Positions 28,985 through 35,647 of a stretch of 64,000 bases of DNA are shown piece by piece. Every line of letters begins with the position of its first letter. Position 1 is the first letter of the stretch. Origin of the DNA: Flavobacterium sp. NRK1 (GTDB lineage Bacteria > Bacteroidota > Bacteroidia > Flavobacteriales > Flavobacteriaceae); contig NZ_JAMXLA010000001.1 in NCBI RefSeq assembly GCF_024054175.1, forward strand, positions 1,891,930 to 1,955,929, in the 5' to 3' direction. The position numbers and the translations under genes are program-made. The notes under the pieces are model-generated. The model saw only the letters and a list, made by a program, of their open reading frames with translations. It was not told where the DNA came from and did not search any database.

Positions 28985-29281
28985 ATGAATGTAACTGTTG
29001 TATTGCCGGTTATGGATAGATTTATTAAAAGCGTACCACTTATTGTGGCACTAGGCGTTTTATCGTTTGTTTTGCAGAGTGAGGAAGAAGAATATTCCAA
29101 CATTGTATCAGCCAGTATTTGCGGCGCAATCGTATTTATATTATCTGCTGCAGCTTATATTTTTATGGCCAGGCAAAATAAACCTATAATGGCGCCTCAT
29201 AAATTTATACTTGTAATGATTGCCGCAGGTTTACTTGCTTTTTTTGTATTATATGCCAGTCTGGAATATTTCTATGCTTAA
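28985..29281 (+). CDS. Hypothetical small membrane protein (three helices)
   Basis: The family is not recognised. The 98 residues contain three hydrophobic segments at about 16-30, 42-60 and 74-95. An acidic loop (E-E-E-E) lies between the first two and a basic loop (A-R-Q-N-K-P) between the last two. It is monocistronic or paired with the short gene 90 nt downstream. Confidence 0.65.
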   Translation: MNVTVVLPVMDRFIKSVPLIVALGVLSFVLQSEEEEYSNIVSASICGAIVFILSAAAYIFMARQNKPIMAPHKFILVMIAAGLLAFFVLYASLEYFYA

Positions 29282-29370
29282 GTAAAACAATTTGCTGCTT
29301 TTATAATTATATCTTATAATTATAGTTTTTGATATAAATTACATCTATATTTATACCTAAATTATATATT

Positions 29371-29589
29371 ATGGTAACAGACTTACAGTCTAAAAAAGCG
29401 AGTTTTAATACTCTTGCTTTTCAAATCAGGGTTGATAATCTTGAGTATTTCAGAGGAAAAACACTTTCAAAAGTATTCTCTATAGGAAGTTCAGTAGATA
29501 ATAAACCTGAATTGAATTTTTCCAAAATTGAAATACCTCAGGATATTAAAGAAAAATTGAAAGCTGCTTTTAAAACTATTTTCGGCTAG
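29371..29589 (+). CDS. Hypothetical 72-residue soluble protein
   Basis: Not recognised. A short, basic, probably cytoplasmic protein: no signal or membrane segment. The C-terminal half (I-P-Q-D-I-K-E-K-L-K-A-A-F) looks helical. Support for coding is an ATG after an AT-rich leader, flavobacterial codon use, and a bidirectional terminator directly after the stop. Confidence 0.55.
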   Translation: MVTDLQSKKASFNTLAFQIRVDNLEYFRGKTLSKVFSIGSSVDNKPELNFSKIEIPQDIKEKLKAAFKTIFG

Positions 29590-29599
29590 TTTACAGATA

Positions 29600-29634
29600 A
29601 AAAAATCCCGCTACATAGCGGGACTTCTTTTTAT
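29600..29634. terminator. Bidirectional terminator between the 72-aa gene and metK
   Basis: A GC-rich stem (29606-29612 with 29617-29623), flanked by an A-run and a T-rich stretch, lies in the convergent gap. Confidence 0.7.
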
Positions 29635-29649
29635 AATTTGTTCTGGTAT

Positions 29650-30900
29650 TTATATGCCAAAAGCGGTTTTTACTTTTTCAACATAATCAAGTTTTTCCCA
29701 CGTAAATAGTTCTACTGTTACTTGCTTTTCTTCTCCGTTAGGAGCTTTAAAAGTTTTGGTAACTGTTTCCGGCTTACGTCCCATGTGTCCGTAAGCAGCA
29801 GTTTCGCTATATATAGGATTTCTTAACTTAAGTCTTTGCTCAATAAAATAAGGTCGCATATCAAATAATTCCTCTACTTTTTTGGCTATCTGTCCGTCGG
29901 TAAGGTTTAGTTTAGATGAACCATATGTATTAATATAAATACCCATAGGTTTTGCAACACCAATAGCATAAGATACCTGTACCAGTATTTCATCTGCAAC
30001 ACCGGCTGCAACAAGGTTTTTAGCAATATGTCGGGTTGCATAAGCAGCGCTCCTGTCTACTTTACTTGGATCTTTTCCTGAAAAAGCGCCACCACCGTGC
30101 GCTCCTTTTCCGCCATAAGTGTCAACAATAATTTTTCTTCCTGTAAGTCCGGTATCACCATGAGGCCCGCCTATAACAAACTTACCCGTAGGATTAATAT
30201 GGTATGCAATATCATCATTAAAAAGATGTGCATACTGAGGGTTATTTTTAATTACGCGCGGTATAAGGATGTTTTTAATGTCCTGGTCTATTTTGGCAAG
30301 CATTGTCGGCTCATCCGCAAAATCATCATGCTGTGTAGAAACAACAATTGCTTTAATGCGAACAGGTTTGTTATTGCTGTCATACTCTAGGGTTACCTGG
30401 CTTTTTGCATCGGGGCGTAAATAATCTATTTCGCTGTTTTCACGGCGTAAAGCAGCCAATTCCTGTAGTAATTTATGAGACAGGTTTAATGCCAAAGGCA
30501 TATAATCTTCGGTTTCGTTGGTTGCATAACCAAACATCATTCCCTGATCGCCTGCTCCCTGCTCTTCTTTGCTTGCTCTGTCCACACCCTGATTAATGTC
30601 CTGAGACTGCTCGTGTATAGCACTAAGAACACCACATGAGTTAGCTTCAAACATATATTCGCTTTTTGTATATCCTATTTTTCGGATAACATCACGAGCT
30701 ATTTGTTGTACATCAAGATATATTTTAGATTTTACTTCTCCGGCAAGTATAACCTGGCCTGTAGTAACTAATGTTTCGCATGCAACTTTAGATTCAGGAT
30801 CAAATGCAAGAAAGTTATCAATCAGCGCATCTGAGATCTGGTCAGCAATTTTATCAGGATGCCCTTCGCTCACTGATTCTGACGTAAATAAATAAGCCAT
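29650..30900 (-). CDS. metK: S-adenosylmethionine synthetase
   Basis: MetK makes SAM from methionine and ATP. Signatures: [17 protein letters not shown] at the N-terminus (ATP and Mg2+ binding), [12 protein letters not shown], and [16 protein letters not shown]. The protein has 416 residues, longer than E. coli MetK (384) as is usual in Bacteroidota, with small insertions. A SAM-II riboswitch lies in the 5' leader, so its own product probably represses it. Confidence 0.96.
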   Translation of the reverse strand: MAYLFTSESVSEGHPDKIADQISDALIDNFLAFDPESKVACETLVTTGQVILAGEVKSKIYLDVQQIARDVIRKIGYTKSEYMFEANSCGVLSAIHEQSQDINQGVDRASKEEQGAGDQGMMFGYATNETEDYMPLALNLSHKLLQELAALRRENSEIDYLRPDAKSQVTLEYDSNNKPVRIKAIVVSTQHDDFADEPTMLAKIDQDIKNILIPRVIKNNPQYAHLFNDDIAYHINPTGKFVIGGPHGDTGLTGRKIIVDTYGGKGAHGGGAFSGKDPSKVDRSAAYATRHIAKNLVAAGVADEILVQVSYAIGVAKPMGIYINTYGSSKLNLTDGQIAKKVEELFDMRPYFIEQRLKLRNPIYSETAAYGHMGRKPETVTKTFKAPNGEEKQVTVELFTWEKLDYVEKVKTAFGI

Positions 30901-30960
30901 AATATTCTCTATAATTTTAATAGAGCAAAGAGATTGCCATGAAGCATAAAGGAGGTAAGT

Positions 30961-31011
30961 CCTGCTTTAGCATTTTTTCATGAGGTTGCAATCAGTCAAA
31001 TCTTTCCTCTC
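30961..31011 (-). promoter_or_regulatory. SAM-II riboswitch in the metK leader
   Basis: On the minus strand the leader matches the SAM-II consensus. A P1 stem pairs GAGG (31009-31006) with CCUC (30985-30982). The loop contains GAUUUGACUG then AUUGCAA, and the 3' part has AUGCUAAAGCAGG, corresponding to the conserved GCUAAA pseudoknot strand. CUG in the loop can pair with CAG near the 3' end. It lies 60 nt upstream of the metK ATG. In this class, SAM binding usually occludes translation or stops transcription. Confidence 0.85.
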
Positions 31012-31023
31012 AATTTTATGGTA

Positions 31024-31031
31024 CAAAGGTA
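31024..31031 (-). promoter_or_regulatory. -7 box (TACCTTTG) of metK
   Basis: On the minus strand TACCTTTG fits TAnnTTTG and lies about 13 nt upstream of the SAM-II P1 stem. Transcription would therefore start just before the aptamer. Confidence 0.55.
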
Positions 31032-31138
31032 TAAAACCTTAACTGAATAAAAAAAGTGTATTATATTTTTAATTAGTTAATGTTCTGTTTTATTTTTTCA
31101 ATCGAAATATTATGTAAATATTAAATTTACTAAATAAG

Positions 31139-31152
31139 TGAATGTTCATTCA
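31139..31152. promoter_or_regulatory. Probable TetR-type operator
   Basis: TGAATG-TT-CATTCA is a perfect inverted repeat with a 2-nt spacer. It sits 8 nt upstream of the -7 box of the tetR gene, where a repressor would block polymerase. Self-repression of the tetR-MFS operon is the inference. Confidence 0.65.
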
Positions 31153-31160
31153 TTTATTAT

Positions 31161-31168
31161 TATATTTG
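31161..31168 (+). promoter_or_regulatory. -7 box (TATATTTG) of the tetR operon
   Basis: TATATTTG lies 12 nt before the ATG at 31181. It falls inside the longer frame that opens at 31142, which argues that 31181 is the true start. Confidence 0.6.
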
Positions 31169-31180
31169 CCAAAAAATAAT

Positions 31181-31774
31181 ATGCGCGCAAGAGATACAGA
31201 TAAAGAAAAACTGGTAACACAACAGGCTATTAAGCAAATAGCTAAAGATGGTTTTCAGGGTTTTAGTATGAACAAGCTGGCAAAAGCCTGCAATATCTCG
31301 GTAGCTACATTGTATATATATTATCATGATAAAGACGATCTGATAAAAAAAATTGGGCTAGAAATAGGAGATAAATTCTTTTCTACTACGATCAATGGAT
31401 TTACGCCGGATATGTCTTTTGCAGATGGATTGTGGAAACAATGGCAAAACCGCGCTACATTTGCTATGAATCATCCTGATGAGGTTGCCTGTTTTGAAGC
31501 TATTCGATACTCTCCGCATGGCGAGCATATTCTTAAATCAGAACAGTTGGCAAGGTTTAAAGAAATAATGGGTGGTTTCTTTAGAAATGCTCTTAAAAAC
31601 AATGAGTTGAAAGAGATGCAGCTTGATGTTTACTGGAGCGTTGCCTATGGGCCATTATATACATTGCTGAATTTTCACAGAGAAGGTAAAAGTATGGGAG
31701 GAAGGCCATTTAAACTTACCGATGAGATGATGAGAGAAGCATTTGAAACGGTATTGTGTGCGCTTAAACCCTAA
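31181..31774 (+). CDS. TetR family transcriptional regulator
   Basis: The N-terminal HTH is clear: A-I-K-Q-I-A-K-D-G-F-Q-G-F-S-M-N-K-L-A, then I-S-V-A-T-L-Y-I-Y-Y-H-D-K-D-D-L-I. The rest is an all-helical ligand domain of about 130 residues (total 197). It is the first gene of an operon with a small HMA-like protein and an MFS transporter, so it probably represses the exporter until an inducer binds. The perfect palindrome at 31139-31152 is the likely operator. The ligand is unknown. Confidence 0.9.
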   Translation: MRARDTDKEKLVTQQAIKQIAKDGFQGFSMNKLAKACNISVATLYIYYHDKDDLIKKIGLEIGDKFFSTTINGFTPDMSFADGLWKQWQNRATFAMNHPDEVACFEAIRYSPHGEHILKSEQLARFKEIMGGFFRNALKNNELKEMQLDVYWSVAYGPLYTLLNFHREGKSMGGRPFKLTDEMMREAFETVLCALKP

Positions 31775-31785
31775 ATTGTAAAAGT

Positions 31786-32010
31786 ATGAAGACAGACATT
31801 GACAGGCTGCTTATTTTTAAAACAGATATAAGTGAAATGTGCAGCAATTGTGAAGTGTATAAAGCACTTAACAAACAAGAAGAAATAAAACATTGGAGTA
31901 TAGACCATGACGATAGTGATTTTGTATTGCGGATAGTTTCGGAAACACTTACCGCCGAAGCTGTAATACATATTATTACAAGTCATGGGCATCAATGCGA
32001 AGAGCTGTAA
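31786..32010 (+). CDS. Small ferredoxin-fold (HMA-like) protein
   Basis: The 74 residues follow the beta-alpha-beta-beta-alpha-beta order of heavy-metal-associated domains. The end W-S-I-D-H-D-D-S-D-F-V-L-R-I-V-S-E then A-V-I-H-I-I-T-S-H-G-H-Q-C-E-E-L resembles copper-chaperone-like proteins of Bacteroidota. The typical C-x-x-C metal site is absent at the first loop, although C-S-N-C occurs near residue 19. It starts 12 nt after tetR. Role in the exporter operon unknown; metal binding is a guess. Confidence 0.6.
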   Translation: MKTDIDRLLIFKTDISEMCSNCEVYKALNKQEEIKHWSIDHDDSDFVLRIVSETLTAEAVIHIITSHGHQCEEL

Positions 32011-32071
32011 TTATAAAACTGAGTTCAATCATTTAGAATAGTTCAATCATCAATCAACATTAATCAATCAA

Positions 32072-33319
32072 ATGGAAAAAACAAAACAGGAAGTTCCTAA
32101 GTTTACTTCCTATCAAAAATTTATTATTGTATTACTGGCCCTGTTGCAATTTACTGTAATACTCGATTTTATGGTAATATCGCCTTTGGGTGATATTCTT
32201 ATGAAAAAGCTGGATATGAGTACCGCAAACTTTGGGTTTGCAGTTTCTGCTTATGCTTTTAGCGCAGGTACATCGGGCTTGCTTGCAGCAGGTTTTGCGG
32301 ATAAGTTTGACCGTAAAAAGCTACTCCTGTTTTTTTATACAGGGTTTATTGGCGGAACCATTTTTTGTGCACTTGCAACAAATTATCACACACTTGTTGC
32401 AGCACGAATAATAACCGGTCTTTTTGGCGGCGTTATAGGTTCTGTATCATTAGCTATAGTAACCGATTTGTTTGTAATTAACCAAAGGGGGCGTGTAATG
32501 GGTTTTATACAAATGGCCTTTGCAACCAGCCAGATTTTAGGAATACCACTGGGTTTATATTTTGCGAATCACTGGGGCTGGCATTCGTCATTTTTTATGA
32601 TTGCCGCGTTAGGTGTAGTTATTCTGGCTGCAATTATTATTAAAATGCAGCCTGTTAATAAACATCTTGAACTGCAGTCAGATAAAAATGCTTTTCTGCA
32701 TCTGTGGCATACCCTTAGCAACAAAAATTATCAGGTTGGTTTTGCCGCAATAGCATTTCTTTCTATTGGCGGATTTATGCTGCAGCCTTTTAGCAGTGCG
32801 TTTTTGGTAAATAATATTGGCATTAGCCAGGAGCAGTTGCCACTAGTATTCTTCTTTACAGGAATTTCGGTAATGTTTATTATGCCGCTTGTAGGTAAGC
32901 TTAGTGACAGGGTTAGCAAATTCAGGTTGTTTAGTGCAGGGTCTTTTATCTCTATAGTCACCATATTAATTTATACACATTTGGGCCTAACACCCCTTTG
33001 GGAAATTGTAATAATTAATATGATAATGTTTATGGGAATTATGAGCCGTATGATCCCGGCAACCACGCTTAATACAGGTATTCCGGATATGAAAGACAGA
33101 GGAGCTTATATGGCAATAACCTCATCTTTACAACAAATTGCCGGTGGTATAGCGGCTGTATGTGCAGGTTTCATAGTACATCAGGAAACAAAAACAAGTC
33201 CGCTTGAAAATTATGACATTTTAGGATTTGTAATTGCAGCGGTAACGCTTAGTTCTATATTCCTTATCTGGAGGGTAGATAAGCTTGTAAAGCCAAAAGA
33301 AGAGGCTTTAAAGGGTTAA
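32072..33319 (+). CDS. MFS transporter (drug/arabinose-type exporter)
   Basis: This inner-membrane transporter of 415 residues has about 12 hydrophobic helices. The loop 2-3 motif A (G-F-A-D-K-F-D-R-K-K) and the T-D-L-F-V-I-N-Q-R-G-R-V-M-G-F block (motif B region) place it near the DHA/AraJ-like group. Being in a tetR operon supports drug or metabolite efflux. The gap before it carries two copies of TTCAATCAT. Substrate not inferable. Confidence 0.85.
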   Translation: MEKTKQEVPKFTSYQKFIIVLLALLQFTVILDFMVISPLGDILMKKLDMSTANFGFAVSAYAFSAGTSGLLAAGFADKFDRKKLLLFFYTGFIGGTIFCALATNYHTLVAARIITGLFGGVIGSVSLAIVTDLFVINQRGRVMGFIQMAFATSQILGIPLGLYFANHWGWHSSFFMIAALGVVILAAIIIKMQPVNKHLELQSDKNAFLHLWHTLSNKNYQVGFAAIAFLSIGGFMLQPFSSAFLVNNIGISQEQLPLVFFFTGISVMFIMPLVGKLSDRVSKFRLFSAGSFISIVTILIYTHLGLTPLWEIVIINMIMFMGIMSRMIPATTLNTGIPDMKDRGAYMAITSSLQQIAGGIAAVCAGFIVHQETKTSPLENYDILGFVIAAVTLSSIFLIWRVDKLVKPKEEALKG

Positions 33320-33431
33320 ATACGTAGTGTTTAATATAAAGCAAACGAAAACGTTATTTGTTAAAATTTAAAATTTTGTTAGGTTATATCAAAAATAGTA
33401 TCGAAGTTTGCTTCATCAAGTTAAAAGAAAA

Positions 33432-33500
33432 ATGAGATCAATAATTTGTCATACGTACTTCTTTATGTGGAACATTTCCGCAGGGGTAGCTGTTGACTAA
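33432..33500 (+). CDS. Candidate leader peptide 1 (22 codons)
   Basis: A short ORF starts with ATG at 33432 and stops at 33498-33500, in a 458-nt stretch with no longer gene. The peptide contains I-I-C-H-T-Y-F-F-M-W-N-I in its middle, then S-A-G-V-A-V-D. Codons around Ala17-Gly18 contain GCAGGGG (33480-33486), which is perfectly complementary to the 5' arm of the terminator at 33531. This makes the ORF a plausible translated sensor of an attenuator. No TAnnTTTG box is clear upstream. Not recognised as a known family. Confidence 0.55.
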   Translation: MRSIICHTYFFMWNISAGVAVD

Positions 33501-33558
33501 TTTTAAGATTAAAATTATATAAGCATACAAGCCCCTGCAAACAGCAGGGGCTTTTTTT
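33480..33558 (+). promoter_or_regulatory. Candidate attenuator 1: antiterminator and terminator
   Basis: Three segments are present. A is GCAGGGG (33480-33486), B is GCCCCTGC (33531-33538) and C is GCAGGGGC (33544-33551), followed by seven T. B:C forms an 8-bp GC-rich terminator with an AAACA loop. A:B forms a competing 7-bp helix. A is inside the last third of leader ORF 1, so ribosome position could choose between the two folds. Confidence 0.6.
33531..33558 (+). terminator. Intrinsic terminator 1 in the OsmC leader
   Basis: A perfect 8-bp stem of mostly GC pairs, a 5-nt loop and a T7 run. It lies 30 nt after leader ORF 1 and only 22 nt before leader ORF 2. Confidence 0.85.
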
Positions 33559-33580
33559 ATTTTCATGAATTAAATTCGAA

Positions 33581-33679
33581 ATGAAGGCATTAACATCAAT
33601 TTTTCATAATCATTATCACATCTGTTTTACATGGATGTGGTGTATTATGCATTGGTGTTGCCAAAAGAGAATGACATAA
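33581..33679 (+). CDS. Candidate leader peptide 2 (32 codons, Cys/His/Trp/Met-rich)
   Basis: ATG at 33581, stop at 33677-33679. Of 32 residues, five are Cys (15, 21, 26, 27 and neighbours in the same run), four His, three Trp and four Met. They are concentrated between His9 and Cys27, with H-N-H-Y-H-I-C at the start and H-W-C-C at the end. This composition is far outside normal coding and is what a leader that measures charged rare-amino-acid tRNAs looks like. Downstream codons CAA-AAG hold the antiterminator segment. The ORF lies between two intrinsic terminators and has no own -7 box, so it seems to be read from leader 1. Four Cys positions were counted with certainty (15, 21, 26, 27). Confidence 0.6.
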   Translation: MKALTSIFHNHYHICFTWMWCIMHWCCQKRMT

Positions 33680-33742
33680 ATCTTAGTTTTCAGTTCAAGT
33701 GTCAAGGTCCTTTTGGTTTTCCCATCCAAAAGGACCTTTTTT
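33661..33742 (+). promoter_or_regulatory. Candidate attenuator 2: antiterminator and terminator
   Basis: CCAAAAG (33661-33667), inside the last codons of leader ORF 2, is perfectly complementary to CTTTTGG (33710-33716), the loop-proximal half of the 5' arm of the terminator. If a ribosome stalls in the Cys/Trp/Met run upstream, CCAAAAG is free to pair and the terminator cannot close fully. If it reaches the stop codon at 33677 it covers CCAAAAG and the terminator forms. Confidence 0.6.
33704..33742 (+). terminator. Intrinsic terminator 2 in the OsmC leader
   Basis: A perfect 13-bp stem (33704-33716 with 33726-33738), a 9-nt loop and a T6 run, 36 nt before the OsmC ATG. Confidence 0.88.
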
Positions 33743-33777
33743 ATTTAACTCATTTTTAAACAATAAATATTTCAGCT

Positions 33778-34218
33778 ATGAATCCAAATATCATCAATGT
33801 TTTAGGTTATTCCGGCAATAACAGCCAGTTTGTGGTAAAAACATTAAACGCAAATCTTCGCATAAGCGAAAACTCAAAATACCCCGAACTCGAAGGGCCA
33901 AATCCTTACGAATATATATTGGCAGGCTTTGCAGGCTGTATTAATGCCCTTGGGCAGCAGGTAGCTTTAGAGCAGGGCATATCGCTAAAATCATTACAAA
34001 TAGAAATTACAGGAAACCTTAATGAGCCAAAGGCTAAAGGTAAAGGCAGGCCCGGTTTCAGTAATATTGAGATCACCCTTAAACCGGCAGCAATTGCGTC
34101 ACTTGAGGCATTGCAAAAATGGCTGCAGGAAGTGCAGCGCAGAAGCCCGGTGTATGATAATCTGGTAAATAACACTCCGGTAGATGTAACGCTGTTTAAA
34201 CAGTATTCCTATAATTAA
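33778..34218 (+). CDS. OsmC family protein with a single Cys
   Basis: OsmC/Ohr proteins reduce organic peroxides with two cysteines. The fold is clear: N-P-Y-E-Y-I-L-A-G-F-A-G-C-I-N-A-L holds the first Cys (Cys54) on the central helix, and R-R-S-P-V-Y-D-N-L corresponds to the second motif, usually R-x-C-P-V. Here Ser123 stands in place of the resolving Cys, so a peroxidase cycle of the usual type is doubtful. The 146-residue length is standard. OsmC-like genes with sulfur or methionine genes are known in flavobacteria. Tandem leader-peptide attenuators precede it. Confidence 0.85.
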   Translation: MNPNIINVLGYSGNNSQFVVKTLNANLRISENSKYPELEGPNPYEYILAGFAGCINALGQQVALEQGISLKSLQIEITGNLNEPKAKGKGRPGFSNIEITLKPAAIASLEALQKWLQEVQRRSPVYDNLVNNTPVDVTLFKQYSYN

Positions 34219-34270
34219 GAAAGTAAAAGAATAAAGTTTTGTTATAAGTTGTTTTTTGTTTGTTTGTTAA

Positions 34271-34310
34271 GAAAGCTGCCTTTAGATAGGCTAAAGGCAG
34301 TTTCTTTTTA
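34271..34310 (+). terminator. Intrinsic terminator between osmC-like gene and HSD-like gene
   Basis: A stem of 14-15 bp with one bulge (34271-34285 with 34291-34304) and a T-run ends 18 nt before the next ATG. Confidence 0.75.
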
Positions 34311-34327
34311 AAAAGCCCTTTAATCTC

Positions 34328-34852
34328 ATGACCCAAAGAATAAATATAGTGCTTTTCGGAATAGGTAAGACCGGAAGTGCCCTGATAAATAAAGCGGTAA
34401 AATCCCGTAAAGATTTAGTAATAGATGAACAGATAGACCTGAGGTTTCCTGTTATAACCAATTCCAGTGTTGCCTTTTTTGAAAAAGAAGGAGCGAAATA
34501 TTCATGGGAAGCCAACTTTATACAGTTTGGTATTCCGTTTAAGCTTGAAGATGTGGTAGAGTATGTACAGGCTAACAAGCTGAGCAACCTTGTTGCTGTA
34601 GATGCTACGGGTAATGCAGATTTTGTAAGGCAATATGCCGGTCTTGTAAAAAGCGGCTTTAATCTGGTATCTATAAATGAAACATTAAACAGTCTGCATC
34701 CTGATTTTGAAACAGAGCTATTGCGTACTGCTTTCAATCGCGGACTTGATTATAATTTTATAAATCTGCCTAAAGGTAATGACGCATCGGCAGCCAATGA
34801 GCTTTTTGAAGCCATACTTGCGATTGCCCAAAAAAGAAAGGCTGTAGCATAA
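34328..34852 (+). CDS. Homoserine dehydrogenase NAD-binding domain, stand-alone
   Basis: The N-terminus has a Rossmann glycine motif (V-L-F-G-I-G-K-T-G-S-A-L) and the NAD-domain pattern of homoserine dehydrogenase (V-A-V-D-A-T-G-N-A-D-F-V-R then S-I-N-E-T-L). It stops at 174 residues where a complete enzyme has about 400. The catalytic domain, with the Lys and the K-G-x-G-A-G-x-x-x-T-A region, is missing. The frame is clean, the stop is followed by a good terminator, and the tail is regular. It is therefore either a genuine short protein or the remains of a thrA-like gene in the methionine region. Homoserine dehydrogenase activity is not supported. Confidence 0.65.
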   Translation: MTQRINIVLFGIGKTGSALINKAVKSRKDLVIDEQIDLRFPVITNSSVAFFEKEGAKYSWEANFIQFGIPFKLEDVVEYVQANKLSNLVAVDATGNADFVRQYAGLVKSGFNLVSINETLNSLHPDFETELLRTAFNRGLDYNFINLPKGNDASAANELFEAILAIAQKRKAVA

Positions 34853-34892
34853 GACAGCCCGGTAATAATTAGATTAGTTTGGTTTTTTTTAG

Positions 34893-34923
34893 AAAGACAG
34901 GTGTAGTGGCCTGTCTTTTTTTA
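34893..34923. terminator. Bidirectional terminator between HSD-like gene and GNAT gene
   Basis: A 9-bp stem (34893-34901 with 34910-34918) and a T-run extend to the end of the convergent GNAT gene. Confidence 0.7.
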
Positions 34924-35451
34924 TTTTGAAATGGAATATATTACATTGTATGGAAAATCTTCATCAACTTCTCCTTCATCCCATATAAAGCCATTCTTTT
35001 TAAGTAGGTTCAATGAGCTGGCATTTTCACGGTGCGTGTATGCCGTAATGGTTTTTAGGTTAAGTTTAGAAAAACCATACTCCATTACGCATTGTAGTGC
35101 CTCATTCATATAACCTTTACCGTGATAAGCCGGAGATAATTCGTATCCGGTTTCTGCAATAGTTCTGTCTTCAGAAAAATTCCACAGACAGATGAGCCCT
35201 ATAAAAGTACCCGAATCTTTAAGCGTAATTGCCCAGTTGACGCTCAACCCCAAATTTACATTATTATTTATTCTGAGTATCCATGCCTGAGCGTCGGTAA
35301 TGTCGTTTACAGGAGCTCGGACGATGTATTTATTTACAATAGGGCTTGAACGCTGAATGTATACTGACTGATCATCATCAGGTGAAATTTTCCGGAGGAT
35401 AAGTCTTTCAGAGGTAAGTATGGGGAAAGGTTGAAAGGGATTGGTTTGCAT
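34921..35451 (-). CDS. GNAT family N-acetyltransferase (RimJ/RimL-like)
   Basis: The 176-residue protein has the RimJ-like start (T-S-E-R-L-I-L-R-K-I-S-P-D-D), a central E-T-G-Y-E-L-S-P-A-Y-H-G-K-G-Y-M-N-E-A acetyl-CoA pyrophosphate loop (H-G-K-G-Y) and the terminal A-Y-T-H-R-E-N-A-S-S-L-N-L-L-K-K-N-G-F. Acceptor unknown: protein N-terminus, amino acid or antibiotic. It faces the metH riboswitch region on the opposite strand. Confidence 0.9.
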   Translation of the reverse strand: MQTNPFQPFPILTSERLILRKISPDDDQSVYIQRSSPIVNKYIVRAPVNDITDAQAWILRINNNVNLGLSVNWAITLKDSGTFIGLICLWNFSEDRTIAETGYELSPAYHGKGYMNEALQCVMEYGFSKLNLKTITAYTHRENASSLNLLKKNGFIWDEGEVDEDFPYNVIYSISK

Positions 35452-35488
35452 GAACTTTTCTTTACATTAAACCCAAAAATAAAACAAA

Positions 35489-35520
35489 TTTGCATACTCC
35501 AAAGTTATATTGTACTTTTG
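35489..35520 (+). promoter_or_regulatory. Bacteroidota promoter of metH-metF
   Basis: TTTG at 35489-35492 and TACTTTTG at 35513-35520 have 20 nt between them, the same spacing as the ppa promoter. The SAM-I P1 stem starts 22 nt downstream. Confidence 0.7.
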
Positions 35521-35542
35521 CACTGTTCTTTAACAATTTGAA

Positions 35543-35647
35543 TGTTATCACGAAAGGCAGAGGGAATAGACCCGATGAAGCCTTAGCAACCCTTTATACT
35601 TAAAGAAGGTGCTAAATTCTACCAAACTAAAGTGCGGATAGATAACA
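35543..35647 (+). promoter_or_regulatory. SAM-I riboswitch (S-box) in the metH leader
   Basis: P1 pairs TGTTATC (35543-35549) with GATAACA (35641-35647). Between them are the S-box landmarks AGAGGGA, GACCCGATGAAGCC, TTAGCAACCC and AAGGTGCTAAATTCTACC. The aptamer lies 175 nt upstream of metH. No classic terminator follows, so control is likely translational or through a more distant structure. Confidence 0.92.

Noticed and set aside
32011..32071. Repeated TTCAATCAT before the MFS gene
   Set aside because: Only two 9-mers in AT-rich DNA; no evidence for function.
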